Origin: Trichostrongylus colubriformis
Taxonomy: Eukaryota; Nematoda; Chromadorea; Rhabditida; Trichostrongylidae
Length of the DNA: 64,000 nucleotides
Reading direction: 5' to 3'
Assembly (NCBI GenBank): GCA_963978905.1
Contig: OZ022256.1
Coordinates: 56,818,646 to 56,882,645 of the forward strand
Under the pieces are notes generated by a model that saw nothing but the letters and a program-made list of their open reading frames with translations, had not been told where the DNA came from and made no database searches. This document shows, in pieces, positions 48,489-59,095 of the stretch (position 1 is the stretch's first letter; each line of letters opens with the position of its first letter). The position numbers and the translations under genes are program-made.

Positions 48489-50060
48489 AAGACGACACAC
48501 ACAGACGCACCGGCGTAAATGTAGAAGTAACTTTTCTAGCTTTTTACCTTGCTTTTGGAAGTAACTTCGCTGAAAAACGGTGCATTCGTGCATGTTTTCC
48601 CATTAGCTTTCTCCATCAATCTAACCCTCCATAGGGGTTTTTTTTCGATTCAATGGCTAATCGATTTTCCGCTCCGGATTTTGTTTCAATTCATTTACCT
48701 TTGCAGTTCTCCCGCCTCCCCTTATTGGACCAGTTTTCTTCTGGTACTCGATGTGAATTCGTTTTGAGGATTTTCGTTCATTGTTGGACAACTAGGTTAT
48801 TTCTTTAAAATGTGTCCATTAAATAGCTTTTGGAGCTATATGAGTACATAGGAGGGGGGGGGGGGGACATTTGTTTGAATGAATGTTGCAGCCTTACATT
48901 CATTTTACAGGATCATACATGTGCCCGTACATTATTGACACGTCAGCTATGTCAGCGCATGTTACTATTCAACATTTACCAAAATCCCCTCCTGATTCAT
49001 AGACCACTTGTCTTTTCATTTATTTTTCTTTTATTTCTCCGAATTTCCTCTTAGATCTGTTTGATTCACTGTCGTATCTGAATATTTATGTACCAAATTT
49101 GCTGGAAATCCAAGCATTTTGACAGTTTTTAGTTAGTGTGAGTGGCCTTGTAAGTATCGAAAAGTCTTATCATATTTGTCAGAATGATACGAATTGGCTA
49201 AAGTGATAGTCGTAGCGTTGGGTGTTTCATTTGACGTCCAGCACGTTCACATAACTGGTCATCCACATATACTCGTTGCGCTCTTTCGCAATAATCGCCG
49301 TTTCATATTTGTGTAGGTTTTGTTACCTTTGCCAATCGATTCACCCGCATGGGCAACTAGTCTCGTGTGCATGTGGGAACATTTCAAGTTCCTCTTGAAT
49401 CAATATTGATTTTGGCGAGTTTTTCGCTGTATTTTCGTAAGATTCCATCCTTACGGAAGACTTCGGCCGAAGAAAAACAGTAACGGAGAGTGACAATCAG
49501 GTACTTGTAGTACTTGTACTATTACAAGTGTTTGTAGACGTCTGAAGTACTCGTTGGGATGTCTACGGCATATTAATCAGGTGGCATTTAAGTGTAGTGA
49601 GCAAATATACGGAAGCGAAGCACTTACGAAAATCAATAGCCTGTGGTGCAAGGAGAGAGGGAGGGGAGGGGGGGGCAACTTGTTGAATTTCAAATAGCAA
49701 CATTGGTTTCACAGGATTATACCTGTATAAAAATGATAATGAAATGGTAACCCGTCTATGGTAAGTTATTGACACGTCGGACAAGTATAGGCATGTCAAT
49801 ATACACCACTTCAACGGTTGCCCCTTCCCCCTCTTTACTATGGCACCGATGAAAATTAGGCAGTATAACTGCTGTCATTTCTCGGACTTGACAATTCATG
49901 CAGGACTTCATATACGGGAACGGAAGCCAGCCTGCGACCAGTGCCTGGGAAGAGCCGTTCGGGCTCTCTGTTACTGAGGAGTTCTTGTACCAGTTCGTGG
50001 ATTATGTTGATTTAAGCGCTATGAATCTTGGGGAAGCAGCAGTGGTAGTGACACGGCCTT

Positions 50061-50227
50061 AGGCCGCGTTCATACTCAGCGCGGTGGCAGGGCGTGGCTG
50101 CGCTCAGAGGCAGGGTGGCGTGTGCGAGGTGCAGAGAGGACGCAGCCAATGAGGCAGGGTGGCATAGGCCAGGGGTAGAGACGCAACCACGCTCTGTCGC
50201 CGGCACCACAGAGTATGAACACGGTCT
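50061..50227. repeat. GC-rich short element
   Basis: Left end AGGCCGCGTTCATACTC, right end GAGTATGAACACGGTCT; interior with GGCAGGGTGGC repeats. Family member of 31061-31203 and 36973-37125. Flanking 48890-50060 has no gene that I can support. Confidence 0.75.
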
Positions 50228-50597
50228 TACATGACTGACATGTCAATGGCTAGCGCAGTCTGGAGCCAAGAACATGTGAGGTGCAGGTTCTTGGCAGGTC
50301 AATCACGTAGAAACATGTTGCCCCTCCTCTCAAATTGCATAACGCTACTCTACTCATGAAAATCAGCATCCAGTTAGGCTCCAATGAGGTTTCGTGAAAA
50401 AGGACCGATTGTGGGCATTGATTCTGAAAAATGAGTGCTCACCCGTCTATCACTACAGCTGATCTCTTTGTGTGCTTTCCGAGTGATTCTATTGATAAGG
50501 CGATAAGCAAACGCGCGATGCTCCAATGATTGCATAGGAATCAGTGCGCTCGCCGTGTAATGGAAGATCCTTTTCGTGTCATATTTGACCTACTCAG

Positions 50598-50860
50598 GGC
50601 GTGGTTGATGTATTGGCAAATGGCACGTGTAGAGATCGAACCCTGGATCATTTTTTTCATAAGGCCCATGCTACCCAAATCTTCTATCCTTTGGGATTAG
50701 TGAAGTGGTACCGGATTCGATTAAGAGGATAAAAACATTTGATTGTGCTTCGGCTGGTTCCAGGTCATTTTGTAAGTCAAGCATCAGTCGAATCGATTCG
50801 AAATGGAAGCAAGATCTATGGCGCATCCCGAAAAGGGAATAATCAGTTCCGGCTAATTTA
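50598..50860 (+). repeat. tRNA-like SINE, copy 1
   Basis: Head: GGGCGTGGTTGATGTATTGG (A-box-like) and GAGATCGAACCCTGG (B-box-like, 50631-50645). Body: AAAAACATTTGATTGTGCTT followed by CGGCTGG and, near the end, GCGCATCCC. The same head-body order occurs at 52262-52540. Confidence 0.55.
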
Positions 50861-51349
50861 TCTTATTATTTAACCTGATCCATGCCCTGCTCTGTGTGTA
50901 ATCCGAACGGGAATTTCACGATTCGCATTGAATTATATGCTCGCGACAGGTGCGACAGGCCAACGGCCGTAAAGGATACCCTGTGATTTACCTTTTGTGA
51001 ATCTCAGTCTCAGAAGGGGACATTGCATTTGAGTATTTCTGGTTGTCCTCGGTATTGGTCGTCTCCTGTCTGTTTTTCCAGACCTCCGAACCAACTATTT
51101 TACAGAGTCGAGCAAAATTTTTTTTACTTTTCAATCTTTCTCGCTTTCTGCATTCGTCAAGGTGATTGAAACCGGTCCTAGCCGTGGGAGAAGAAGAGAG
51201 CGAAAAGTCTCTTCTTCCAGCTGAATGGCTCCTTGCAATGCGATGTGTCGGAACTGAGTACTTGTCTCTCTTTGTAACAATGTTCTTCTTTTCTTCGTTC
51301 TAGATCTATTCATAGCAATTAGTAATTGTCGGCTTGTTGCGTTTTTTTC

Positions 51350-51605
51350 GTTCAGCTTGTGCCAGGATATACCAGCTGGGTGCGTGATAACCAGCTGGCG
51401 TTGTATGCGTCAATAGGACAGGGAGAGAAAGAGACATGGCAGGATTAGCTTCATCCCATCTGGCAGCGTCAAGTGATCAGTTAACCCATATGTACTCAAT
51501 AGCGCTGCTTGTGTCAAGACGATCGATTATGGGATTTCGGGACATTTTCGGGGCCACCCTGCCCTTGGATTATGGCTCAGAGGGTTTTTATCTCATGGTA
51601 AGTTA
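51350..51605 (+). other. Candidate coding exon(s), unsupported
   Basis: An open stretch from ATG 51436 runs to MGFRDIFGATLPLDYGSEGF and meets a good donor, ATG|GTAAGTT, at about 51600. In another frame, a strong acceptor TTTTTTCGTTCAG (ending about 51355) is followed by 30 open codons (VPGYTSWVRDNQLALYA) and TAG. No family is recognised and no partner exon was found, so this could be chance. Confidence 0.2.
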
Positions 51606-52261
51606 CCGTGGGCACTTCAAAATTTCCTGGAGCGGACCGGTGTAGGAGGTTATACCTCAAGTCGTGGTGAGAAGGTATTGATAAATTGGACGAATCGGTC
51701 ATGGGCTGTGGCTTAACTTCCGAAAAGGGTTTAAAGGCTCAATTTCTTTACCCCAGGGGATCGTTTCCGTGGTGCCATCCGCTTAGCTTTGTAAACAGGG
51801 CCTATGTAGGTTCAAGAACGTCATGATAGGTTAGGTATTCTTATGAATCGTGGGAAAATTCATGCATAAAAGAAGGACAAAAGGCGGACAGGTCTCTCTA
51901 TTAGAATAAATACTTCCTCAAATTCCCCGTTTCAAACCTCTCAACCTCGTCTGCTGCTTTCGAATTCCTCCCTTTTTTTAGAAGATACTGTGATGCGTAA
52001 CTCTAAGTAAACTTCAGGGTGTTACCGCAGTCGTGAAAAGGATTAAAGGATTCTCAGTTTTCGCTTTAGAAAAAGTGCAACCGAAACGCATACATTGGCG
52101 TGACTGGAAAGAATAAATATTCAGCTATTCAAAGCAGCCACACGTTCTCGTACTTCCCTTTATTGTTTGCGTCGAGAAGAGGGCCTTTCTTCTTGAGTGA
52201 TTCCGAAAGAGCCGTCGTCAAAGCGATGATTATATGTAGAACCATCTTTCATTATAAGGCA

Positions 52262-52540
52262 GAGGTGGCGCAGTGAGAGGTGGCTCTCATCTCACTCTCA
52301 TGGTGCGGGGATCAAATCCCACATCAACATCCAACCAAACCTTCAGTCTTAGCCGGATGTGGGTGGACTTGTCCCAGACTCGTTTGGGATAATAAAAGCA
52401 CTGACTTGTGCATCGGCTACAAATCATTGCATAGGCTAAATCGCATTCACCTGCCACCACGATTGTGAATGGAACTAAAATGCGCGGTGCATCCCACAGA
52501 GGCGATTGATTGATGCCAAATACTTCAAACTATAAGTCTT
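52262..52540 (+). repeat. tRNA-like SINE, copy 2
   Basis: Head: GGTGGCGCAGTGAGAGG (A-box-like) and GGGGATCAAATCCC (B-box-like, 52307-52320). Body: AATAAAAGCACTGACTTGTG then CATCGGCT, and GCGCGGTGCATCCC near the end. A further head-only piece lies at about 62166-62262 (GGTGGTGTAGTGACAGG, GGAGATGAAATCCC). Confidence 0.6.
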
Positions 52541-53027
52541 TTATTTCGCATCATATCATGTCATTGGTAGTTTTACTCATTTTCAGCAACCGTTGATTGT
52601 CGAATTTGTCGCTCATGGCCAACCGTGATTGATAGTGATTTTGGGGTAGCTATTTCTGAAATAGGGTAGCTATTTGTGAAATCAGTCCTTGTTCTCCATA
52701 AGTTTTGTGGCTCACGATCGTAATTTTACAAGATTGGCTGCAAGCCTTCTATTTCTCCTGTGGTCCCAGCTTCTCTTGTTCCTAGGCCATGCTCTGAGCT
52801 TACGTCTTTTGTCTCTTGCCATGGCTCATAGGGCATTACAGGGCCTTCTTAGTGGAGCTACTTTTCTAGTTTCCTGTGAGGTGCTTACCTATCATTTTCA
52901 ATGAGAACATCACTATTTTGACTGGTATTACTTGACTATGTTTTCAAACTCAGTTAACTCTTTTTGCGCTGAATTTCGTCAACGTACTTGGTCTGGATGT
53001 CGTTGGAAATTCAGTATTTTTCTGATC

Positions 53028-53430
53028 TGAAGGTAGGGATAAGGGAAAACTGAAATCTGGGAGTGCATGCTCACTGAAACGAACCATCTACTTCAGAAGA
53101 GGTCACATGTGGTGAAAATCGCGATAAAATAAAAACGCGGCTTGGGGTCTTATGGCGACCGCGCAGCTCGGCAGGTCATGCGCCGGGGCGAGTCGCCGTC
53201 GTGAGGCTGGACAACTAACGCGGCCGGCTGGTTCAGACTATGGCCTGCCTTCAGTCCACTCGGTTAGTGACGCAGAGGAAGAGAGGGAGAAGGCCGATAT
53301 TCGGGTTCCTCTTCCTCGGTTTTTTTCGCAGTTTCATGTCGTTCTTTTTCTATTATTATATTGCTGAGCACTTCTACTTTCGTAATCCCCCAATTTGCTA
53401 AATTTACCCCTCCCGGTGTCTTTAAGATGT
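53028..53430 (+). repeat. 350-bp dispersed repeat, copy 2
   Basis: Matches the reverse complement of 58735-59095 almost throughout: GGGATAAGGGAAAACTGA, CTTGGGGTCTTA, GCGGCCGGCTG, TTCAGTCCACTC, TAGTGACGCAGAGGA, GGGTTCCT and ATTGCTGAGCAC. Ends CCCCTCCCGGTGTCTTTAAG. Confidence 0.8.
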
Positions 53431-54017
53431 AGAACGGACCTAGGTAGTATCTTTTTTCATTTCTTTTGATTTTTCGCTTGCCTCTCCCCTTCCTTTCACC
53501 AAAAATTTCACATAGGATCACTGGTGTTGAACGAGAAAAGGGGTTGAAGAAAAGTAGAACGGGAGATGTGCAATTATCACTAAAGTACATGGAGGTGGGT
53601 AAAATGCTAGGTTTTAGCTGTCAATTGTTGCGGCTGGAGAGCTTTGCTCTCTCTTCATTCGTTTTTTTTTTGTGGAAGTCTCTAGAACTACACTACACAT
53701 ATTTGCTCGTCATAATTTGCCACTCTGATTCACGTCTTTCAAACCCATTAGTTCGTCTGCGGTTGACCATGGGAGTTTCGCATGTCGTCTAATTGCAGCA
53801 GCGATCTTTGTTCTACATATTCGATGATGATTTTGTTGCACTGGAAATCTAACTGCCTTGTGTGCTGCATTTCAACGATTCTCTCTTTATCGCCAATCTT
53901 TGTCCGTTGGGGAAGGAGGGGGGGGGAGGGAAGGCGGGTTTGTTAATGGCGTTGAGTGATTCTCTAGACAAGTGAAATGATAGACGTCATCGCATCTCGA
54001 GCTTTCCAACTTCCGTT

Positions 54018-54075
54018 ATGATTTTTATTTATTTTATTTATTTATTACTTTTTATTTATTTTATTTATTTATTAC
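54018..54075 (+). repeat. Simple TTTA-type tandem repeat
   Basis: Two copies of a ~28-bp unit made of TTTATTTATT blocks, giving a low-complexity AT tract. Confidence 0.85.
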
Positions 54076-54696
54076 ATGTACAAGGCCTACATGAATGGAT
54101 GGTGAACCAAGAAACATAAAATATTTAGAGACAGTGTTCGGGATAATTCGGTTGTATCATTCATTCTAGTCTTTGATAATGACCGGTGGACGTTTCCACC
54201 ACGAAAGCTGACACGTCAAGCACCACGTTATATCGATCAATACGGCTCTGGTACGATACGATAAGCATCATTCTACTATCACAGTCATTACTCTACACCT
54301 CAATCATTCTTCGGCAAAGTCCACCTTAGGGGGCGGGCTGCCCTAACCAAGGCGGCTTGCCCTCATGAGGCCGCCTCCGACACAGCTCTTGGGGGCTCCT
54401 TCCGCGGAGGATTTCGCCGTACCTAGGCCTTTCAGACCCGTATATTTACAGTAAATAACTCTTTTTGGGATTCCTTATCACCCGCATTATCCCGAACACT
54501 GTCTTTAAGTATAGTTATAGCAAATAGCAACATAAAGTATTTCAAAAAACATAAAATAATAGTTAAGACAGACTAGTACAAAAGCAAAAACAAAAGAGGT
54601 ATAAAAGATTAACAGCAAAGACGTACATTAACCATCCACCAAATTCCAGTATACAAGCAGCTCGAAGTAAGGGTCTTGAGGGTAGGACTGACTTGT

Positions 54697-55189
54697 TTAA
54701 AGGCACATTCCAGGATTATTGGGATATCACATCTCCTGCCGTGGATGGATAGTTCGACCCAAGCCATGTAGGCTGTACCTTTACCGAGGCGTGGATGTCA
54801 TTTCCTGGAGCGTGCAGAGCCAAAGAATCTAGCGCAATAGCTCGGCCCCGCCCACCCCAGCCGGGGGTGTGCTGCAAGTGTTCCGGTGCCTAGTGTGGGG
54901 TCAGGTCACCAAGTAGTGAGTTTACTTCACGAGGCGATTGGTTTACTACCAATTTCAAGATCTTGGCTAGTAGCGGGTCTACCTATGTCAAAGATAAGAG
55001 TCGAAGAGTAAAGGCAGACTCCCGGCTGGGGTGGGCGGGGCCGAGCTGTTGCGCTAGATTCTTTGGCTCTGCACGGTCCAGGAACTGACACCCACGCCTC
55101 GGTAAAGGTACAGCCTACGTGGCTTGGGTCAAACTATCCATCCACGGTAGGAGATGTGATATACTGATAATCCTGGAATGTGCCTTTAA
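54697..55189. mobile_element. 493-bp inverted-repeat element with TTAA at both ends
   Basis: Both ends are TTAA followed by AGGCACATTCCAGGATTA (left) and its complement (right). Long arms pair further in: GGCTGTACCTTTACCGAGGC, GAGCCAAAGAATCTAGCGCA and CGGCCCCGCCCACCCCAGCC recur as complements in the right half. A TTAA target is typical of piggyBac-type elements; no transposase is present, so it would be non-autonomous. The loop contains an end similar to the element at 29881-30145. Confidence 0.8.
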
Positions 55190-55559
55190 TGAAAATTCGA
55201 GCTGATAGATATTGGAAGGCATTGAACCTCTTACAAAATTGTTGAACTCAGTAGAACCACGCACACAGAAAGATCTGGATCTTATACAGGTCCTAGGTCT
55301 GGGGCATAATAGTTTATTTTTATCTCCCAGCGTAATAGACGGAAGCAGAACAAGAGAATTTTTTATATCAACTCGAAATACCCTCCCTGTGACGATTTTA
55401 TACGCATGATTGAATAAAAATTTTCCCTCCTTCATTTAAGAGATTCGAGTCCAAGCATCTTGCTCCCAATGGTTTTAAAAATTTGGACTTCAGGAATCTG
55501 AGAGATTCCTGAACTACCGGTATGTGAGCCGTGGACCTTTTGAAATAAGAGAGTTTGTG

Positions 55560-55915
55560 GGTCAGCAGCAGGGTACACGGGGATCGAGGATTTCTCGTCA
55601 GGGGGTCGTATTTGACCGGTGAAAAAGGAGGGAGATGTACCTGCAGAGTTAAGAAATAAGCACTGTATTCTAAACTTTAGTAGGCAGATGAGAAGCGAAG
55701 GGTATTTTGCAGTCGTTCTTTGAGAGGAAATGTAAAATTAATATGCTCCAAGTAAGATTGCTTAGCTGTAAAACGCACTGCAACTACACAATCCGGCAAC
55801 AGCTACGGATATTGTATAGGTACAAAGGGGATGGGAGGTCGTATCCTATCCCTGTAGAGAAGGCGGGGGTCGTACTGAAGCGGCTAATTTCCTCGACACT
55901 TGGGAATGCCCTGGT
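55560..55915 (-). repeat. Inverted sequence resembling alkaline phosphatase intron 6
   Basis: Read on the minus strand it matches intron 6 of copies B and C in order: AGTGTCGAGGAAAxTAGCC, TACCCTTCGCTTCTCATCTG, AGTGCTTAT, GCAGGTAC and GTCAAATACGACCCCCTG. No flanking phosphatase exon is present on either side. It shows either that intron 6 hosts a dispersed repeat or that an intron fragment was copied here. Confidence 0.65.
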
Positions 55916-57459
55916 CAGCAGTCGATTGACCCCAGCAGCCAGCATTTTTCATTACGACATTGCGGCGGCAAGGGCGCATGCGATTGCAGCAGTGGCGTTT
56001 TTGCCGTTTGTGACTTTCTACGGACATTGGTCATCGTCATCAACATGAACTGGTTTGAATATGACGACGATCGATTACTGGGTACAAACACCCCGTCACA
56101 CACGAGTTCAATAGCAGCCTTTCAGTTTCGCACATATTGAATTTCAAGCTCTTAAACGAACATCTGGCCGCGCTATTTTCTTGTCTCAACGATTCTTTAA
56201 CGTCTTGCTCAGCTTTATGATGTGTTGCGCTGGATTGGATTCTGAATGCCAGCCGTACATATGTTCGTATGTCCGTGTGCTCCGGCGGCTATCGCTTTCT
56301 TATTGCCTTTAAATAATCCCTCTCTCTCCTTTATTCCGTGTCTCTGTTCCATTTCTGACCTTCACAATTATTTTTGATGCTATTTAGTATCCTTTATCCA
56401 TGCTCATTTGATTATATTGCAACCTGATCTTTAACGTTCTGATTTTTGCTAATTTTCACCGCAGCTAGCGGTGCGGAAGTTTCTGGTTTTTGAAAGGATG
56501 CTGGCCAAGACATTTCTCTCAGACGAGATTCAAACCATGTCAAGCTATAAAGGAAAATTTTGAGAATACGATACCCTTCCTGTCCCTGGTTGACGTTTCC
56601 GAGTATTAGTAGGATTATCGACTATTTTGAAAGATCGCTTCAGCTCCGAAAAGTATCTGGAAAAGGGTGGTCGTCGAGAATTCTCGATGAATTCTTGGGA
56701 ATACGATTTCCTGAGAAATTCTCTCAAGAAATCCCACTTTCACATAGGACCTCCTGAAGATTTCTGGGTGTATGCTTGACCCTGTGCGACTCCTTCTCGG
56801 AATGCACCACGCGTTTTACTTTCACTGAGACCAACAGTACTATTGAATTGCGATTAACTCAGCACTAACTTGCGGAGAACAGTTATTTTCTTACTTTTGA
56901 TGATGATTTTGGGACTTACTCAAGAGGGTAGTAGAGGGGCCCCGGAGGGACAGAAGGCTGGGTCGCCTGGGCTGGCAGGCACAGCTGGTGTACTGACAAA
57001 GTGACCCTCCCAGCACTTTCACGGACCTGAGACCAGTCTCGGTCCGTGCATCATTGATGTGCATCGGTATAGGGGGCGGGGAAAGCGTTGTGGAATAGCG
57101 CGCTGCAGCTCTTGCGCTATATATAGGATAGGTCAAAACACACTCAGTTGCCTGCATAATCTGGCCTTTTTCGTGAGATGGTAACAAATGGCCAATGACC
57201 GCACTTACATTTTACCGTATCTGAATTGCAAGCGATCTCGACATATGACTGCTGCCCAGATTTTGGTTAGCAGAATAGGCAGTAGCAGAAGTTGCTGCAG
57301 GCTAGATCCTCGTCCACGGAGGTGCTGGATAACACTTGATTTTTTTTGTGTGTTATGACGTACTTTATATTTAAAGGCATCGGAACGGATAACCTGGACA
57401 TGTAGTGAAATATGAAAGTTAAGGTACGAAGTAGTGCGATGGCAGAGAAGGAAGTGGGC

Positions 57460-57720
57460 GGAACGACTGAAAACGCAAGGAAAAAAGGACTCATTTCTTA
57501 CTCCCTCTTTTTCGCCCACTATGCATCACTAGCCGTTGAGGGGTAGATGCAGACGGCGAGGGGCTGTCCCAGCCAGCAGCGGAGGTTGCCACTCTTTCGA
57601 AACTCGGCCAGTGAAACGCTATAGCTTGATGTGAACCGCGATGAGAACGCGGTAAAGACTCCAAAGAGCGCTTTTCAACGTAACTTTCGTCACAGATTAT
57701 TCTTCACATTCACCCTTTTC
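57460..57720 (-). repeat. 350-bp dispersed repeat, diverged copy 3
   Basis: In reverse orientation: GCGCTCTTTGGAGTCTT, then CAACGGCTAGTGATGCA and GGGAGTAAGAAATGAG, colinear with 58735-59095. The end at 57760-57790 reads CTCTTCCGGTGCCTTTAAG, the family end motif. Between 55915 and 57460 no gene is supported. Confidence 0.55.
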
Positions 57721-58002
57721 ACTTACAGAGCACATCTTTTATAGTTTTGCTCTCTTCAAATTGCCTCTCTTCCGGTGCCTTTAAGTGATGAGTCATGTCT
57801 TACACTAATTCACAGAAGAAACTTTCTAATTTGAATTGTTCACTTACTCTGTGCAAGTAGGCATTCTGATCATTCTCAGCTAACAATATTTACTCATTCA
57901 TATATTTTACTGAATTATTTTCCAAGTTATTTATGATTATTTCTTTCTTCTATTTCTGAATATTTATTTCATTTAATTATTTATTCAAATATGATTGATT
58001 TC

Positions 58003-58043
58003 AGTGGTCCTGCCATGATTTCAGTGGTCCTGCCACTATTTTG
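58003..58043 (+). repeat. Short tandem repeat, 2 x 20 bp
   Basis: Two consecutive copies of TGATTTCAGTGGTCCTGCCA. Confidence 0.9.
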
Positions 58044-58734
58044 ATTTGATCAGTGTGTGATTGCCTCAATTTCGATGCTCTCAACTATGACCCGAGGTAG
58101 CGTAGCGGCTTTGTGGTGCCCCAATTGTTTGATCGGGCCATCATAACACAACAAAGCCAGTCAGGTCTTCTATCATGCTGGAGCCGGTCAGGTGGTAAAA
58201 GACCTGTTTGATTTGGAAAAAAATCACCGGTGATTGCTTAGGCCTTCTGAGCTGTAAATTCGTTCCATGGCTTGTCTTACCCGTTCCATTCATTCGGCAC
58301 TTGATCATTTCTGAAACCCCGTATGATATTCACGCTTTCAGTGACCGTTCCCATACATCGTTTCTGCGTTCCTGGTCTTAATGGTGTTCGCAGTCCTTTA
58401 ATAGCGTCTTTAACCTTAATTCATCTGAGATCAATGTTACATCTACACCATCTACGGAGAAAAACAGTACTTTACGTCGTTAAACGGGTTATGAGGCAGC
58501 TGGAAGGCATCGCAAACGATGTACCTTTTCCCATAGAATCAGCCTGACTCCCACTTTTTGGAGGTTTTTTGGTTATATCCTGAATGCTCAGGAGGAGGGG
58601 GGGGGGGGGAGGGGATATAATTATTGCAGATCAACGCTGGGGTACGAGAATGCGGTATGGATTTCGCGATGAAAAACGTTCTGTTTCCAGACAAAAGTGT
58701 CTCCAAACACGTTTTCTTTCCTCTCCCCATATGA

Positions 58735-59095
58735 TAGTAGAGTGCTCAGCAATGTAGTAGTAGAGAAAGAACGACATAATTCGTGAAAAAACCGAGGAAT
58801 AGGAACCCGAAAATTCCCCTTCTCTCTCGTCCTCTGCGTCACTAGCCGGAGTGGACTGAAGACAGGCCAGAGGCTGAAGCAGCCGGCCGCAATCGTTTCC
58901 GCGCCCCTCCACAGCGACTCCCCCGGCCCCATAACCGCATAACGGCGTGCCGAGCTGCGGGTTCGTTGTAAGACCCCAAACCGCGCTTTTTCAATACGAT
59001 TTTCGCCGCATATGACCTCTTCTGAAGTAGAAGGTTCGTTTTCAGAGAACATGAACTCCCAGATCTCAGTTTTCCCTTACCCCTACTGTTGCCAT
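58735..59095 (-). repeat. 350-bp dispersed repeat, copy 4, inverted
   Basis: Reverse complement of 53028-53430 (see that entry). It is 5.3 kb away in opposite orientation, so the pair can form a large stem. Open frames on its minus strand are fragments of the repeat, not a gene. Confidence 0.8.

Noticed and set aside
52262..52335. tRNA gene
   Set aside because: A-box and B-box motifs are present but no complete acceptor or anticodon stem can be drawn, and a conserved non-tRNA body follows; SINE is the better explanation.
55560..56030. Fourth, inverted alkaline phosphatase gene
   Set aside because: Only intron 6-like sequence is present. Reverse complements of exon 6 and exon 7 motifs were looked for on either side and not found.
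56891..57187. 98-codon minus-strand open frame
   Set aside because: Composition looks like repeat-derived translation, with no recognised domain and no usable splice sites; not enough to call a gene.
58621..59052. 143-codon minus-strand open frame
   Set aside because: Covers the dispersed repeat 58735-59095; the matching copy at 53028 does not keep the frame open.
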